Assembly: GCF_016863035.1 (NCBI RefSeq)
Contig: NZ_BOOC01000003.1
Coordinates: 124,001-188,000 of the forward strand
Length of the DNA: 64,000 bases
Direction: 5' to 3'
Origin: Microbispora corallina
GTDB taxonomy: Bacteria; Actinomycetota; Actinomycetes; Streptosporangiales; Streptosporangiaceae
Position numbers and translations under genes: made by a program
Part shown: in pieces, positions 17,840 to 26,089 of the stretch
Layout: the number at the start of each line of letters is the position of its first letter
How positions within the stretch are numbered: position 1 is the first letter of the stretch
Notes under the pieces: generated by a model
What the model saw: only the letters and a program-made list of their open reading frames with translations
Database searches by the model: none
What the model was told of the DNA's origin: nothing

Positions 17840-17941
17840 TCAGTACGGAAGCGGGCGGCCTGAGGGAGTGCGCAGGTCGGGGCTCTCGTGACTCGCGGTG
17901 CGGCTGGTCGGGCGGGGCTTGACGATCCTGATGCGGCTCAT
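17840..17941 (-). CDS. Small peptide, 33 aa, unrecognised
   Basis: ATG at 17941 is preceded by AAGGAGGAAGGCCC, one of the best ribosome-binding sites in the window, and the frame stops at 17840. The product starts MSRIRIVKPRPTSRTASHES and ends in GRPLPY. It is rich in Arg, Pro and Ser, with no Cys and no hydrophobic segment. A TAGTCT hexamer at 17968-17973 (minus strand) could be the -10. A strong terminator (18031) separates it from the AhpD-like gene, so it appears to have its own transcript. It could be a leader peptide, a RiPP-type precursor or a small regulatory protein; nothing in the sequence decides between these. Confidence 0.6.
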   Translation of the reverse strand: MSRIRIVKPRPTSRTASHESPDLRTPSGRPLPY

Positions 17942-18030
17942 GGGCCTTCCTCCTTCCACGTCTGAGCAGACTATGCGCCGCGCGGCTTGCCGTCCCCTTG
18001 TTTTCGGCTTGCAGTCCCTTGACCGAAGCC

Positions 18031-18056
18031 CGGGTCCCGGGAGTGCCCGGGACCCG
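18031..18056 (-). terminator. Strong terminator after the ECF41/AhpD operon
   Basis: Perfect 11-bp stem CGGGTCCCGGG / CCCGGGACCCG with AGTG loop, 11 bases downstream of the AhpD-like stop. Confidence 0.8.
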
Positions 18057-18066
18057 GTTCGCGCGG

Positions 18067-18516
18067 TCACACGTGGGCGCCGGGTCCGGTGTGGGTCGTC
18101 ACCGCGATCCGGTTCCACGCGTTGATCGTGGCGATGGCCACCACGAGCGCCGCGAGCGTCGCGTCGTCGTAGTGCTTGGCCGCCTCGTCCCAGATCTCGT
18201 CCGGCACCGGGTCGGGCCGGTCGCTGAGCCGGGTCGCCGCCTCGGTCAGCGCCAGCGCCGCGCGCTCGGCCTCGGTGTAGAACGGCGCCTCCCGCCACGC
18301 CGCCACCGACCACAGGCGCTCGTCGGTCTCGCCCGCCTTCTTGGCGTCCCTGCTGTGCATGTGCACGCAGAAGGCACACCCGTTGATCTGGCTGGCGCGC
18401 AGCTTGACCAGTTCGAGCGTGGCGTGCGGCAGGTCGCTGCCGTGCAGGAACCGCTCCAGCCCGCTCATCGCGCGGTACGCCTCGGGGGCCAGCTCGGACA
18501 CCTGGATCCTCGTCAT
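18067..18516 (-). CDS. AhpD-like carboxymuconolactone decarboxylase-family protein
   Basis: All-helical protein of 149 aa with the AhpD core and redox pair CAFC in LRASQINGCAFCVHMHSRDA, the usual peroxidase-active CxxC-x3-H motif. Such proteins act as thiol peroxidases or alkylhydroperoxidase-like reductases. Its ATG overlaps the stop of the ECF41 sigma gene (ATGA at 18513-18516), showing translational coupling. Carboxymuconolactone decarboxylase-family genes are the classic partners of ECF41 sigma factors, so it is probably the regulated target. A strong terminator follows. Confidence 0.93.
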   Translation of the reverse strand: MTRIQVSELAPEAYRAMSGLERFLHGSDLPHATLELVKLRASQINGCAFCVHMHSRDAKKAGETDERLWSVAAWREAPFYTEAERAALALTEAATRLSDRPDPVPDEIWDEAAKHYDDATLAALVVAIATINAWNRIAVTTHTGPGAHV

Positions 18517-19568
18517 CGTCGTGCCTTTCTCGTATCGCTCCCCGCGAGGCCGGTGGCCCGGCGGACGCGGATGAGCTTGTGGGGGTTCATAACCATGTCG
18601 ACCTCGGTGATCCGGCCGCCGGAGACGGCCATCCCGATCACGGCGTCGAGCCGGCCGTCGCGGATCCGCAGCAGCCCCGGCCAGCCGTTCACCACGGCCG
18701 GGATCATGCGGGTCTCGCCGAACCTGCGGACGCCGAGCAGCAGCCGGGCCACCTTGGCGGCGCCGAGCACGGGGTTGAGCGCCGCGCCGACCACGCCGCC
18801 CCCGTCGCTGCGGAAGACGACGTCGGGGTCGAGCAGGGCCAGCAGGGCGTCCATGTCGTCACCCCCGCACGCGCGGGCGAAGGCCCGCACCACCCGCCGG
18901 TGCTCCGACGGGTCGACGTCGAACCGCGGCGCCCGCGACGCGACGTGCGACCGGGCGCGGGCCGCGAGCTGCCGGCAGGCCGCCGGGCTCCGCCCGATCG
19001 CCTCGCCCACCTCGGCGAACGTCAGTCCGAACACGTCGTGCAGGACGAACGCCGTGCGCTCGGCCGGGCTGAGGGACTCCAGCACGACGAGCATCGCCAT
19101 GCTCATCGACTCGTCCAGCGTCACGCGGTCGGCGGGGTCGGACCCGGCGGGCGGGGCGAGGACCGGCTCGGGAAGCCACGGCCCCACGTACTCCTCCCGG
19201 CGGTGCCGGGCCGAGCGCAGCACGTCGAGCGCCAGCCGGGAGACCGTCACGACGAGCCAGGCGGCCACGTCCCTGATCTCCTCGGCCCCCTCGCCGCCCG
19301 ATTCGCCGCCCGATTCGCCGCCCGATTCGCCGCCCGATTCGCCGTCCGATTCGCCGCCGGAGCCGCCGGCCCGTCCGGCCGTCGCCGCCCGCAGGCGGAG
19401 CCAGGCGTCCTGCACGACGTCCTCGGCCTCGTCCACGCTGCCGAGCAGCCCGTAGGCCACTCCCACGAGCCGTGGTCGCAGGGCGTGGAACTCGGCCGAC
19501 AGGCCGCCGTTGCCGTCGTCATGGTCGTTCACGTACTGAGGACGGGACACGCCCTCAGTTTGTGACAC
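18513..19568 (-). CDS. sigJ: ECF41-family sigma factor with C-terminal SnoaL-like domain
   Basis: Sigma-70-type extracytoplasmic function factor of 351 aa. Region 2 (FHALRPRLVGVAYGLLGSVDEAEDVVQDAW) and region 4 (ESLSPAERTAFVLHDVFGLTFAEVGEAIG) are typical. The last 120 residues form the NTF2/SnoaL-like domain that in ECF41 acts as a built-in anti-sigma and contacts region 2; NPHKLIRV near the end is characteristic. A Gly-Glu-Ser repeat of about 25 residues interrupts region 2 (see repeat at 19291). The GTG at 19568 has GGAG six bases upstream; internal GTGs at 19550 and 19532 are alternatives. It lies 24 bases after the LacI gene and overlaps the AhpD-like gene. Confidence 0.93.
   Translation of the reverse strand: MSQTEGVSRPQYVNDHDDGNGGLSAEFHALRPRLVGVAYGLLGSVDEAEDVVQDAWLRLRAATAGRAGGSGGESDGESGGESGGESGGESGGEGAEEIRDVAAWLVVTVSRLALDVLRSARHRREEYVGPWLPEPVLAPPAGSDPADRVTLDESMSMAMLVVLESLSPAERTAFVLHDVFGLTFAEVGEAIGRSPAACRQLAARARSHVASRAPRFDVDPSEHRRVVRAFARACGGDDMDALLALLDPDVVFRSDGGGVVGAALNPVLGAAKVARLLLGVRRFGETRMIPAVVNGWPGLLRIRDGRLDAVIGMAVSGGRITEVDMVMNPHKLIRVRRATGLAGSDTRKARR
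19291..19362 (-). repeat. 12-bp tandem repeat inside sigma region 2
   Basis: Four perfect copies of tcgccgcccgat (19291-19338), a fifth with one change (19339-19350) and a partial sixth encode repeated Gly-Glu-Ser-Gly. The array is in frame and could expand or contract without frameshift. Confidence 0.9.
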
Positions 19569-19592
19569 GCGGTCTCCGGGACGCCGAAGGGG

Positions 19593-20594
19593 TCAGGTCG
19601 ACTCGCGCACGATCAGCCGGGTGGGGAGGATCACCGGGTCCACGTGACCGGTGCCGTCGATCAGCTCCAGCAGGAGCCGTACGGTCTCCTCGGCGACCTG
19701 GGCGAGCGGCTGGCGGATCGTGGTGAGCGGCGGATGCGTGGAGGCGGCGACGGAGGAGTCGTCGAACCCGCCCACCGCCACGTCCTCCGGGACCCGGCGC
19801 CCCGCGGCCCGGAGTGTCGCCAGAGCCCCGGCCGCCATCAGGTCCGAGGCCACGAACACGGCGTCGAGGTCGGGCGTGCGCTCCAGCAGCCGGGCCATCG
19901 CGCTCTCGCCGCTGAGCCGGGTCCAGTCGCCGTGCTCGATCAGCCTCTTCGACGCCTTGCGGCCGAGGACGTCGGCGAAGCCCTCCAGCCGCTGGATGCC
20001 TCCGGGGGTGTCCATGGGCCCGGTGATCGTGGCGACCTTCCTGCGGCCCCGCTCGACGAGGTGGCGGGCCATCTGCCGGGCGCCCTCGCGGTCGTCGGCC
20101 GCGGCGTAGGGGATGACGTTCTCGCGGCCGATGACCGCGCCCTGCGCCACCAGCGGGACCTTGGCGTCGACCAGGCCGTCGACCAGGGCGTCCCCGCCGT
20201 GCGTGGACACGAGGAACACGCCGTCGGCGTGCCCGCCGCGCACGTAGCGCAGCACCCGTTCGCGGTCGCCCTCGTCGCCCGCGAGCATCATGACGAGCGA
20301 GACGTCGCGCTCGGCGAGCCGCCGGATCGCGGTGCGGATCAGCACGCTGTAGTTGGGGTCCTCGAACAGCTTCTCGTGCGGCTCGGACAGCGCCATGACG
20401 ACCGAGCCGGTGCGCTGGGTGACCAGGCTGCGGGCGTTGCGGTTGACGATGTACCCGGTCTCGGCGATGGCCCGCCGGACGGCGGCGTGGGCGGCGGGGC
20501 TGACGTACCGGTCGTCGTTGAGCACGCGGGACACCGTGCCCCGCGAGACCCCCGCCGCCGCGGCGACATCGTGAATGGTCGGGCGTTTCGCCAT
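19593..20594 (-). CDS. LacI-family repressor of the galactan locus
   Basis: Sugar-responsive repressor of 333 aa. The N-terminal LacI helix-turn-helix (TIHDVAAAAGVSRGTVSRVLND, about 6-27) is followed by hinge helix residues and a periplasmic-binding-protein-like effector domain (about 60-330). It is the fourth gene of the binding-protein/permease operon, 14 bases after the second permease. The likely operators are the TGTGnACGTTCACA sites at 23751 and 23874, upstream of the transport operon and the GH42 gene. Effector is inferred to be a galacto-oligosaccharide or galactose; GanR/GalR-like function is by context. Confidence 0.9.
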   Translation of the reverse strand: MAKRPTIHDVAAAAGVSRGTVSRVLNDDRYVSPAAHAAVRRAIAETGYIVNRNARSLVTQRTGSVVMALSEPHEKLFEDPNYSVLIRTAIRRLAERDVSLVMMLAGDEGDRERVLRYVRGGHADGVFLVSTHGGDALVDGLVDAKVPLVAQGAVIGRENVIPYAAADDREGARQMARHLVERGRRKVATITGPMDTPGGIQRLEGFADVLGRKASKRLIEHGDWTRLSGESAMARLLERTPDLDAVFVASDLMAAGALATLRAAGRRVPEDVAVGGFDDSSVAASTHPPLTTIRQPLAQVAEETVRLLLELIDGTGHVDPVILPTRLIVREST

Positions 20595-20608
20595 GCCGGT
20601 ATTCTCGC

Positions 20609-21490
20609 CTAGCTCTTCACGGAGCCGCTGGACAGGTCGGTCCGCCAGTACCGCTGCATCGTGAGGAACAGCGCGATCAGCGGGATGAGGGAGAGCATCG
20701 TCCCCGTGATGATCAGGTTGTACAGCGAGGGCTGGTTCGCCCCGGCCGCGAGCAGCGTGTACAGGCCCACCGTCAGCGGGAACCTGTGGTCGTCGCCGAG
20801 CATGATGAACGGCAGCAGGAAGTTGTTCCAGATCGCGACGAACTGGAACAGGAAGATCGTCACCAGGCCCGGCGTCAGCATCGGCAGCGCCACCCGGCGG
20901 AACAGCCGCAGCTCGCCGGCGCCGTCCAGCCGGCCCGCCTCCAGCAGCGAGCCGGGGATCGCCGCCTGGGCGTAGATCCGCGCCAGATAGATGCTGTACG
21001 GGTGCAGGACGTTGGGCAGCAGCACCGACCAGTAGGTGCCGGCCAGGCCGGCCTTGGAGAACAGCAGGTACTGCGGGATCGCCAGCACCACCGCCGGCAC
21101 CAGGATGCCGCCGATGAGCAGGTTGAAGATCAGGTTCCGGCCCGGGAAGCGGTATGTCGCGAGCGCGTACCCGGAGACGCAGGAGACCGCGGTCGACAGC
21201 ACCGCGCCGCCTCCGGCGTACAGGGCGGTGTTGAGCAGCCAGAGCCAGAAGACGCCGTCACGGTAGGCGAACAGGTCGGACAGGTTGGACAGCAGGCCGG
21301 TGCCGGGGGCGAAGGTCGGCGTCGAGAAGAGCTCGGCCTTCGACTTCGTCGCCGCGACCAGCACCCAGCTCACCGGGAACAGCGTGTAGACCGCTCCGAG
21401 CACGAGCACCCCGGTCGGCACGAGGCCGAGCGGCCCGCGCGCGCCGGCGCGGACGTGGCTCGCGGGCCTGGTCAGCGTGGTGGCGGCCAT
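20609..21490 (-). CDS. Sugar ABC transporter permease (GanQ/MalG-like)
   Basis: Integral membrane subunit of 293 aa of a carbohydrate uptake ABC transporter (CUT1), with about six membrane segments. The EAA loop for ATPase docking reads LLEAGRLDGAGELRLFRRVALPML. The first hydrophobic segment is LGLVPTGVLVLGAVYTLFPV. Its ATG at 21490 shares one base with the stop of the first permease, so translation is coupled. The locus has no ATP-binding subunit. Confidence 0.92.
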   Translation of the reverse strand: MAATTLTRPASHVRAGARGPLGLVPTGVLVLGAVYTLFPVSWVLVAATKSKAELFSTPTFAPGTGLLSNLSDLFAYRDGVFWLWLLNTALYAGGGAVLSTAVSCVSGYALATYRFPGRNLIFNLLIGGILVPAVVLAIPQYLLFSKAGLAGTYWSVLLPNVLHPYSIYLARIYAQAAIPGSLLEAGRLDGAGELRLFRRVALPMLTPGLVTIFLFQFVAIWNNFLLPFIMLGDDHRFPLTVGLYTLLAAGANQPSLYNLIITGTMLSLIPLIALFLTMQRYWRTDLSSGSVKS

Positions 21491-22386
21491 CAGCCCTCCC
21501 CGAACGCGCGGCTCTTGACGACGCGCAGGAACCCGAACGACAGGACGAGCGAGATCGCGGCGATCACGACGGAGGTCGCCGCCGCCGAGTACAGGTCGCC
21601 GGTGACGAACGCGTCGCGGTAGACCTTCATCAGCGGGCTCCACGTCGAGCTGATCGTGTTCGTCAGCGGCCGCAGGGTGGTCGGCTCGGTGAACACCTGG
21701 ACCGTCGCGATGACGGAGAAGACCGTCGTCAGGATGATCGCCGGGGTGAGCATCGGAACCTTGATCCTGAGGGCGATCTGGAGCTCGCCGGCGCCGTCGA
21801 TCCGCGCGGCCTCGTAGTAGTCGCGGGGCACGGCCCGCAGGTTCGTGTAGAGCACGAGCATGTTGAAGCCGGTGCCGCCCCAGACGGCCACGTTGGCCAT
21901 CGAGAACGTCACGACGTCGGCGCCCAGGAACGGCAGGCCGCCGAACGGGCTGAGCGTGGGCAGGTAGAGGAAGCCCCACATCAGCGTCGCGGCGACGCCC
22001 GGCACGGCGTACGGCAGGAAGATCGAGATCCGGGTGAACCGGGCGAGCCGCACGCGCGACGCGTCGAGCATCAGCGCGAACAGCAGGGCGAGCCCCAGCA
22101 TGAACGCGAGCACGAGGGCGCCGTACCCGAGCACCCGGAGCCAGCCCGCCCACAGCTCCCCGTCGCCGAGGGCGTTCACGTAGTTGTCCAGCCCGGTGAA
22201 GATCTCCTTGCGGGCTCCCTTCCCGAGGCCGAGGCCGGAGACCTTGGTGCGCCGCAGGCTCAGGTAGACCGTGTAGCCGATGGGCAGGGCCATGAACAGC
22301 GTGAACAGCGCCATGGCCGGGGCGAGGAACAGGTAGGGGACGGCGCCCGCGTGGCCGGCGCGGGCGCCCGTCGTGGGTCGCGCCAT
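21490..22386 (-). CDS. Sugar ABC transporter permease (GanP/MalF-like)
   Basis: Membrane subunit of 298 aa with about six transmembrane segments, starting in AVPYLFLAPAMALFTLFMALP. The EAA motif is YYEAARIDGAGELQIALRIKVPML. It follows the binding-protein gene after two bases and overlaps the next permease by one base. By context it imports galacto-oligosaccharides released by the GH53 enzyme. Confidence 0.92.
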   Translation of the reverse strand: MARPTTGARAGHAGAVPYLFLAPAMALFTLFMALPIGYTVYLSLRRTKVSGLGLGKGARKEIFTGLDNYVNALGDGELWAGWLRVLGYGALVLAFMLGLALLFALMLDASRVRLARFTRISIFLPYAVPGVAATLMWGFLYLPTLSPFGGLPFLGADVVTFSMANVAVWGGTGFNMLVLYTNLRAVPRDYYEAARIDGAGELQIALRIKVPMLTPAIILTTVFSVIATVQVFTEPTTLRPLTNTISSTWSPLMKVYRDAFVTGDLYSAAATSVVIAAISLVLSFGFLRVVKSRAFGEG

Positions 22387-22388
22387 CG

Positions 22389-23702
22389 TCACTTGGCCAG
22401 GGTGAAGCCGGACTTCTGCATGTCCGCGACGGTGGTGTCCTGCATCGTCCGCACGGCCGCGGCGAAGTCGGACCTGGCGGCGACGGCCTTGTCGAAGGCG
22501 TCCTTGTAGGCGTTGTAGGTGACGTTGACGTCCGGGCCGAAGGTGAAGCCGCGGGCGGTCGCCCCGATCGCGGCGGCCTGCCGCCAGAAGTCGGGCTGGC
22601 CGGAGAAGTACTCGGGGGCCTCGGTGAGGAGCGCGGCGCCCTTGGTGGAGGCGGGGTAGACCGAACCCTCCTTGATGAGCAGATCGAGGGCCTGCGGATC
22701 GGTGTTCAGCCAGGTGGCGAACTTCACGGCGGCCGCCTTGTGGGGCGACTTGGCGGCGACGGCGGTGGAGGAGCCGCCCCAGAAGCCGCTGTGGTTCTCG
22801 CCGGCGTTCCACTGGGGCAGCGGGGCGACGGCCCACTTGCCCTTGGCCTTCGGGGCGTTGCTGGACAGCACCCCGGGGCCCCAGACGGCCGACGGCCAGG
22901 TCAGCAGCGTGCCGTCGTTGAGCGCCTTGTTCCACTCGGGGGTGAAGTACGGCATGCCGTCGATGACGCCCTCCTTCACCAGGCCGCCCCAGTAGTTCGC
23001 GACCTTCGTGGTGGCGTCGTCGTCGACCGCGACCTTCCAGGCGTCGCCGTCGATCGACCACCACTGGGCGCCGGCCTGCTGCGCGAGCCCGGCGAACCAG
23101 CCCGGGTCCTTGCTGGAGAACGTGCCGAGGAAGACCTTCGGGTCCTTCCTGTGCACGGTGCGGGCGGCCTGCGCGTACTCGTCCCAGGTCTTGGGGACCT
23201 CGATGCCGTACTTCTCGAACAGGTCCCGCCGGTAGTACAGCATCATCGGGCCGCTGTCCTGCGGGACGGCGTACACGGCGTCGGTGCCGAGGGTCACCAG
23301 GCCCCAGACGCCGTCGCCGAACTCGCCCTTCACCTGGGCGGTCTCGGCCTTGATGTCGGCCACGGCGTCGGCGGCGACGAACGACGGCAGCATCTGGTAC
23401 TCCGCCTGGACCAGGTCGGGCGGGTTGCCGGCCTTCGCCGCGGTCAGGAACTTGGCGGCCGCGTCGTCGCCGCCGGCCTGCTTGCTCACCGTGACCTGGA
23501 TGTCGGGATGCGACCGGTTCCAGGCCGCGGCGATCTTGTCCATGTTCGGGACCCATGTCCAGTACGTCAGCGTGACCGGGCCGGCGGCGGCGCCGCCCGA
23601 CGCCGTCGGCGCGGCGGACTCCCCGGACCCGCCGGAGCATCCGGCGGCGAGCGCCGCGGCGAGAGCCGCGGCCGCCACCACTGCGAGCCGATTTGTGCGC
23701 AT
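22389..23702 (-). CDS. Sugar ABC transporter substrate-binding lipoprotein (GanS-like)
   Basis: Solute-binding protein of 437 aa anchored outside the membrane. The lipoprotein signal MRTNRLAVVAAAALAAALAAG ends at a lipobox A-A-G-C with Cys22, followed by a Gly/Ser-rich spacer. The CUT1 fold shows VTLTYWTWVPNMDKIAAAWN, PDLVQAEYQMLP and GSVYPASTKGAAL. It is the first gene of the operon, and the TGGGAACGTTCACA operator lies 49 bases upstream of its ATG. Linkage to GH53 and GH42 genes suggests beta-1,4-galacto-oligosaccharides as ligand. Confidence 0.93.
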   Translation of the reverse strand: MRTNRLAVVAAAALAAALAAGCSGGSGESAAPTASGGAAAGPVTLTYWTWVPNMDKIAAAWNRSHPDIQVTVSKQAGGDDAAAKFLTAAKAGNPPDLVQAEYQMLPSFVAADAVADIKAETAQVKGEFGDGVWGLVTLGTDAVYAVPQDSGPMMLYYRRDLFEKYGIEVPKTWDEYAQAARTVHRKDPKVFLGTFSSKDPGWFAGLAQQAGAQWWSIDGDAWKVAVDDDATTKVANYWGGLVKEGVIDGMPYFTPEWNKALNDGTLLTWPSAVWGPGVLSSNAPKAKGKWAVAPLPQWNAGENHSGFWGGSSTAVAAKSPHKAAAVKFATWLNTDPQALDLLIKEGSVYPASTKGAALLTEAPEYFSGQPDFWRQAAAIGATARGFTFGPDVNVTYNAYKDAFDKAVAARSDFAAAVRTMQDTTVADMQKSGFTLAK

Positions 23703-23750
23703 ACATGCCTCCTGCGGGGGTGGGGGAGGGGGTCAGCCGGAGAGCGCCTC

Positions 23751-23764
23751 TGGGAACGTTCACA
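23751..23764. promoter_or_regulatory. LacI-type operator upstream of the galactan transport operon
   Basis: TGGGAACGTTCACA, an imperfect palindrome centred on ACGT and matching the site at 23874 in 12 of 14 positions. It is in the leader of the divergent minus-strand operon. Confidence 0.78.
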
Positions 23765-23873
23765 GAGTGAGAGGGGCCGTCGCATGGTGTCAATGCCCGT
23801 TACGTGGTTGTTAATCGCCACGTGGATCGTCGGTGAGAGGCGAACTCTTCCCGAGCCTGTCCTCCTGGGTTAC

Positions 23874-23887
23874 TGTGCACGTTCACA
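23874..23887. promoter_or_regulatory. LacI-type operator upstream of the GH42 gene
   Basis: TGTGCACGTTCACA, near-perfect palindrome ending 21 bases before the GTG start of the GH42 gene. It shares the consensus TGTGnACGTTCACA with the site at 23751, so both arms of the locus are probably controlled by the LacI protein encoded at 19593. Confidence 0.8.
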
Positions 23888-23908
23888 GAGCCTGTGAAGG
23901 GGGAAGAC

Positions 23909-25987
23909 GTGCCCGGATATCCCGTCCTGCCGGAGGGCCTCGCGTACGGCGGGGACTACAACCCCGAGCAGTGGCCGGAGGAGGTCTGGCAGGAGGACGT
24001 CCGGCTGATGCGCGAGGCCGGGGTCACCCTGGTCACCGTGGGGGTCTTCAACTGGGGCCTGATCGAGCCGGCGGAGGGGGAGTACGACTTCGACCGGCTC
24101 GACCGGATCCTCGACCTGCTCCACACGGCCGGCGTCCGGGCCGACCTGGGAACGCCGACCGCCTCGCCCCCCGCGTGGTTCCGCCGGCGCTACCCCGGCA
24201 GCCGCCTGGTGGACGCGGACGGCCGGGTGGTCGGCGGCGGCTCCCGGCACAGCTTCTGCCCCAGCTCGCCCGACTACGCCGCCGCGTCCGAGCGCCTCAC
24301 GACCGCGCTCGCCTCCCGGTACGCGGGCCACCCGGCGCTCGCGATGTGGCACGTGCACAACGAGTACGGCTGGGCCAACCAGCACTGCCACTGCCCGGTC
24401 TCCGCGGATGCGTTCCGCGCCTGGCTGCGGGACAGGTACGGCGAGGTCGGCGCGCTCAACGACGCCTGGGGGACCACGTTCTGGGGCCTGACCTACGGCT
24501 CGTTCGACGACGTGGAGCCGCCCTCGGTCGCGCCGGTGGGCCTGCTCACCGCGCTGCGGCTCGACTTCCTGCGGTTCTCCGTCGACGCCCACCTCGCGAA
24601 CTACCGCAGGGAGCGCGACGCCGTCCGGAGGTTCAGCGACCTGCCGGTCACCACGAACCTCATGATCGCCAACTCGAAGGACATGGACTACTGGCGCTGG
24701 GCGCCGGAGGTCGACGTCGTCGCGAACAACCACTACCTCGACTCCGCCCGCCGCGACCCGCACATCGAGCTGGCGATGGCGGCCGACCTGACCCGGTCGG
24801 TTGCGGGGGGCCGCCCCTGGATGCTGATGGAGCATTCCACGGGCGCGGTCAACTGGCAGCCCCGCAACCTGGCCAAACGGCCTGGCGAGATGCGCCGCAA
24901 CAGCCTGGCCCACGTGGCCCGCGGGTCCGACGCGGTCATGTTCTTCCAGTGGCGGGCCTCCCGGCACGGCGCGGAGAAGTTCCACTCGGCGATGGTCCCG
25001 CACGGGGGGACGGACACCGCGATCTGGCGGGACGTGGTCGCGCTCGGCGCCGACCTGCGCCGTCTGGCCGGTGTGCGGGGCGCGCGCGTGCGGGCGGAGG
25101 TGGCCGTGGTGTGGGACTGGGAGGCCTACTGGGCCCTGGAGTTCGAGTGGCGCCCCTCGGTCGACCTGCGGTTCCGGGAGCGGATCGAGGCGTTCTACGA
25201 GGCCCTGTGGCGGGAGCACGTCACCGTCGACTTCGTCCACCCCGAGGCCGACGTGACGGCGTACAAGCTGGTCGTGCTGCCCAGTTCGTACATACTGGCG
25301 GAGACCGCGGCCAAGAACCTGCACCGCTACGTCGAGGGGGGCGGCCACCTGATGGTGTCGTACTTCTCCGGGATCGTGGACGAGCACGACGCCATCCACC
25401 CGGGCCCGCACCCGGGCGCGCTCCGCGAGGTCCTCGGCCTGTCGGTGGAGGAGTTGCACCCGCTGGCCGAGGCGGCCACCGTGGGGGTCGAGCCGGCCGG
25501 AGTCGAGCCGGACGGAGTCGAGCCGGGCGCGGGCCGCACCGTCGGCCGCACCGGGGGGCGCGCCGTGGGCCGGATCTGGTCGGAGCGCGTCCGCGTGGCC
25601 GGCGCGCGGGCCGTGCGTGTGTTCGCCGACGGACCGGACGCCGGGCACCCCGCCGTGACCCGGCACGACCTCGGCGCCGGCACGGCGTGGTACGTCGCGA
25701 CCGCGCTCGACCCCGCGCCCGACCCCGCGCCCGGCGACGGGCCGGATCGGCGGCCCGGCCTTCGCGAGCTGCTCGCCGAGGTGCTCGACCACGCCCACGT
25801 CTCGCGTCCCGCGGGGCTCCCCGACACGGTCGAGGTCGTACGGCGGGGCGGCCACCTGTTCCTCATCAATCACGGCGACCGGCCGGCGACCGTGGAGGGA
25901 GTCTCGGGGACGAGCCTGCTCGACGGCGCGCCGGTCACGGGGGCGGCGACGGTGCCGGCCGGTGGTGTGGCGGTGATCCGCATGTAG
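23909..25987 (+). CDS. ganA: GH42 beta-galactosidase
   Basis: Cytoplasmic glycosidase of 692 aa that removes terminal galactose from beta-galactosides, especially galacto-oligosaccharides. The GH42 start GLAYGGDYNPEQWPEEVW is diagnostic. Acid/base E152 lies in WHVHNEYGWAN and nucleophile E308 in WMLMEHSTGAVNWQ. Four Cys/His near FCPSS and CHCPVS match the metal site of many GH42 enzymes. A Val-Glu-Pro repeat around 520-540 is unusual but short. The GTG at 23909 follows AAGGGGGAAGAC; the in-frame GTG at 23894 would lie too close to the operator. No signal peptide is seen. It shares the divergent control region with the transporter operon. Confidence 0.94.
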   Translation: MPGYPVLPEGLAYGGDYNPEQWPEEVWQEDVRLMREAGVTLVTVGVFNWGLIEPAEGEYDFDRLDRILDLLHTAGVRADLGTPTASPPAWFRRRYPGSRLVDADGRVVGGGSRHSFCPSSPDYAAASERLTTALASRYAGHPALAMWHVHNEYGWANQHCHCPVSADAFRAWLRDRYGEVGALNDAWGTTFWGLTYGSFDDVEPPSVAPVGLLTALRLDFLRFSVDAHLANYRRERDAVRRFSDLPVTTNLMIANSKDMDYWRWAPEVDVVANNHYLDSARRDPHIELAMAADLTRSVAGGRPWMLMEHSTGAVNWQPRNLAKRPGEMRRNSLAHVARGSDAVMFFQWRASRHGAEKFHSAMVPHGGTDTAIWRDVVALGADLRRLAGVRGARVRAEVAVVWDWEAYWALEFEWRPSVDLRFRERIEAFYEALWREHVTVDFVHPEADVTAYKLVVLPSSYILAETAAKNLHRYVEGGGHLMVSYFSGIVDEHDAIHPGPHPGALREVLGLSVEELHPLAEAATVGVEPAGVEPDGVEPGAGRTVGRTGGRAVGRIWSERVRVAGARAVRVFADGPDAGHPAVTRHDLGAGTAWYVATALDPAPDPAPGDGPDRRPGLRELLAEVLDHAHVSRPAGLPDTVEVVRRGGHLFLINHGDRPATVEGVSGTSLLDGAPVTGAATVPAGGVAVIRM

Positions 25988-25989
25988 AC

Positions 25990-26028
25990 GGCGCCGCGCC
26001 GCGTCGCGCCAGGCGACGGCGCGGCGCC
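25990..26028 (+). terminator. Long hairpin between ganA and ganB
   Basis: GGCGCCGCGCC pairs with GGCGCGGCGCC, and an inner GTCGC / GCGAC extends the stem past a two-base bulge; the loop is GCCAG. It starts three bases after the GH42 stop and probably attenuates read-through into the GH53 gene. Confidence 0.7.
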
Positions 26029-26089
26029 GGGGCCGGGGGCTCGGGGGAACCGGGGGAACCACTCACATCCTCTCCTGACCGGAGGAACC

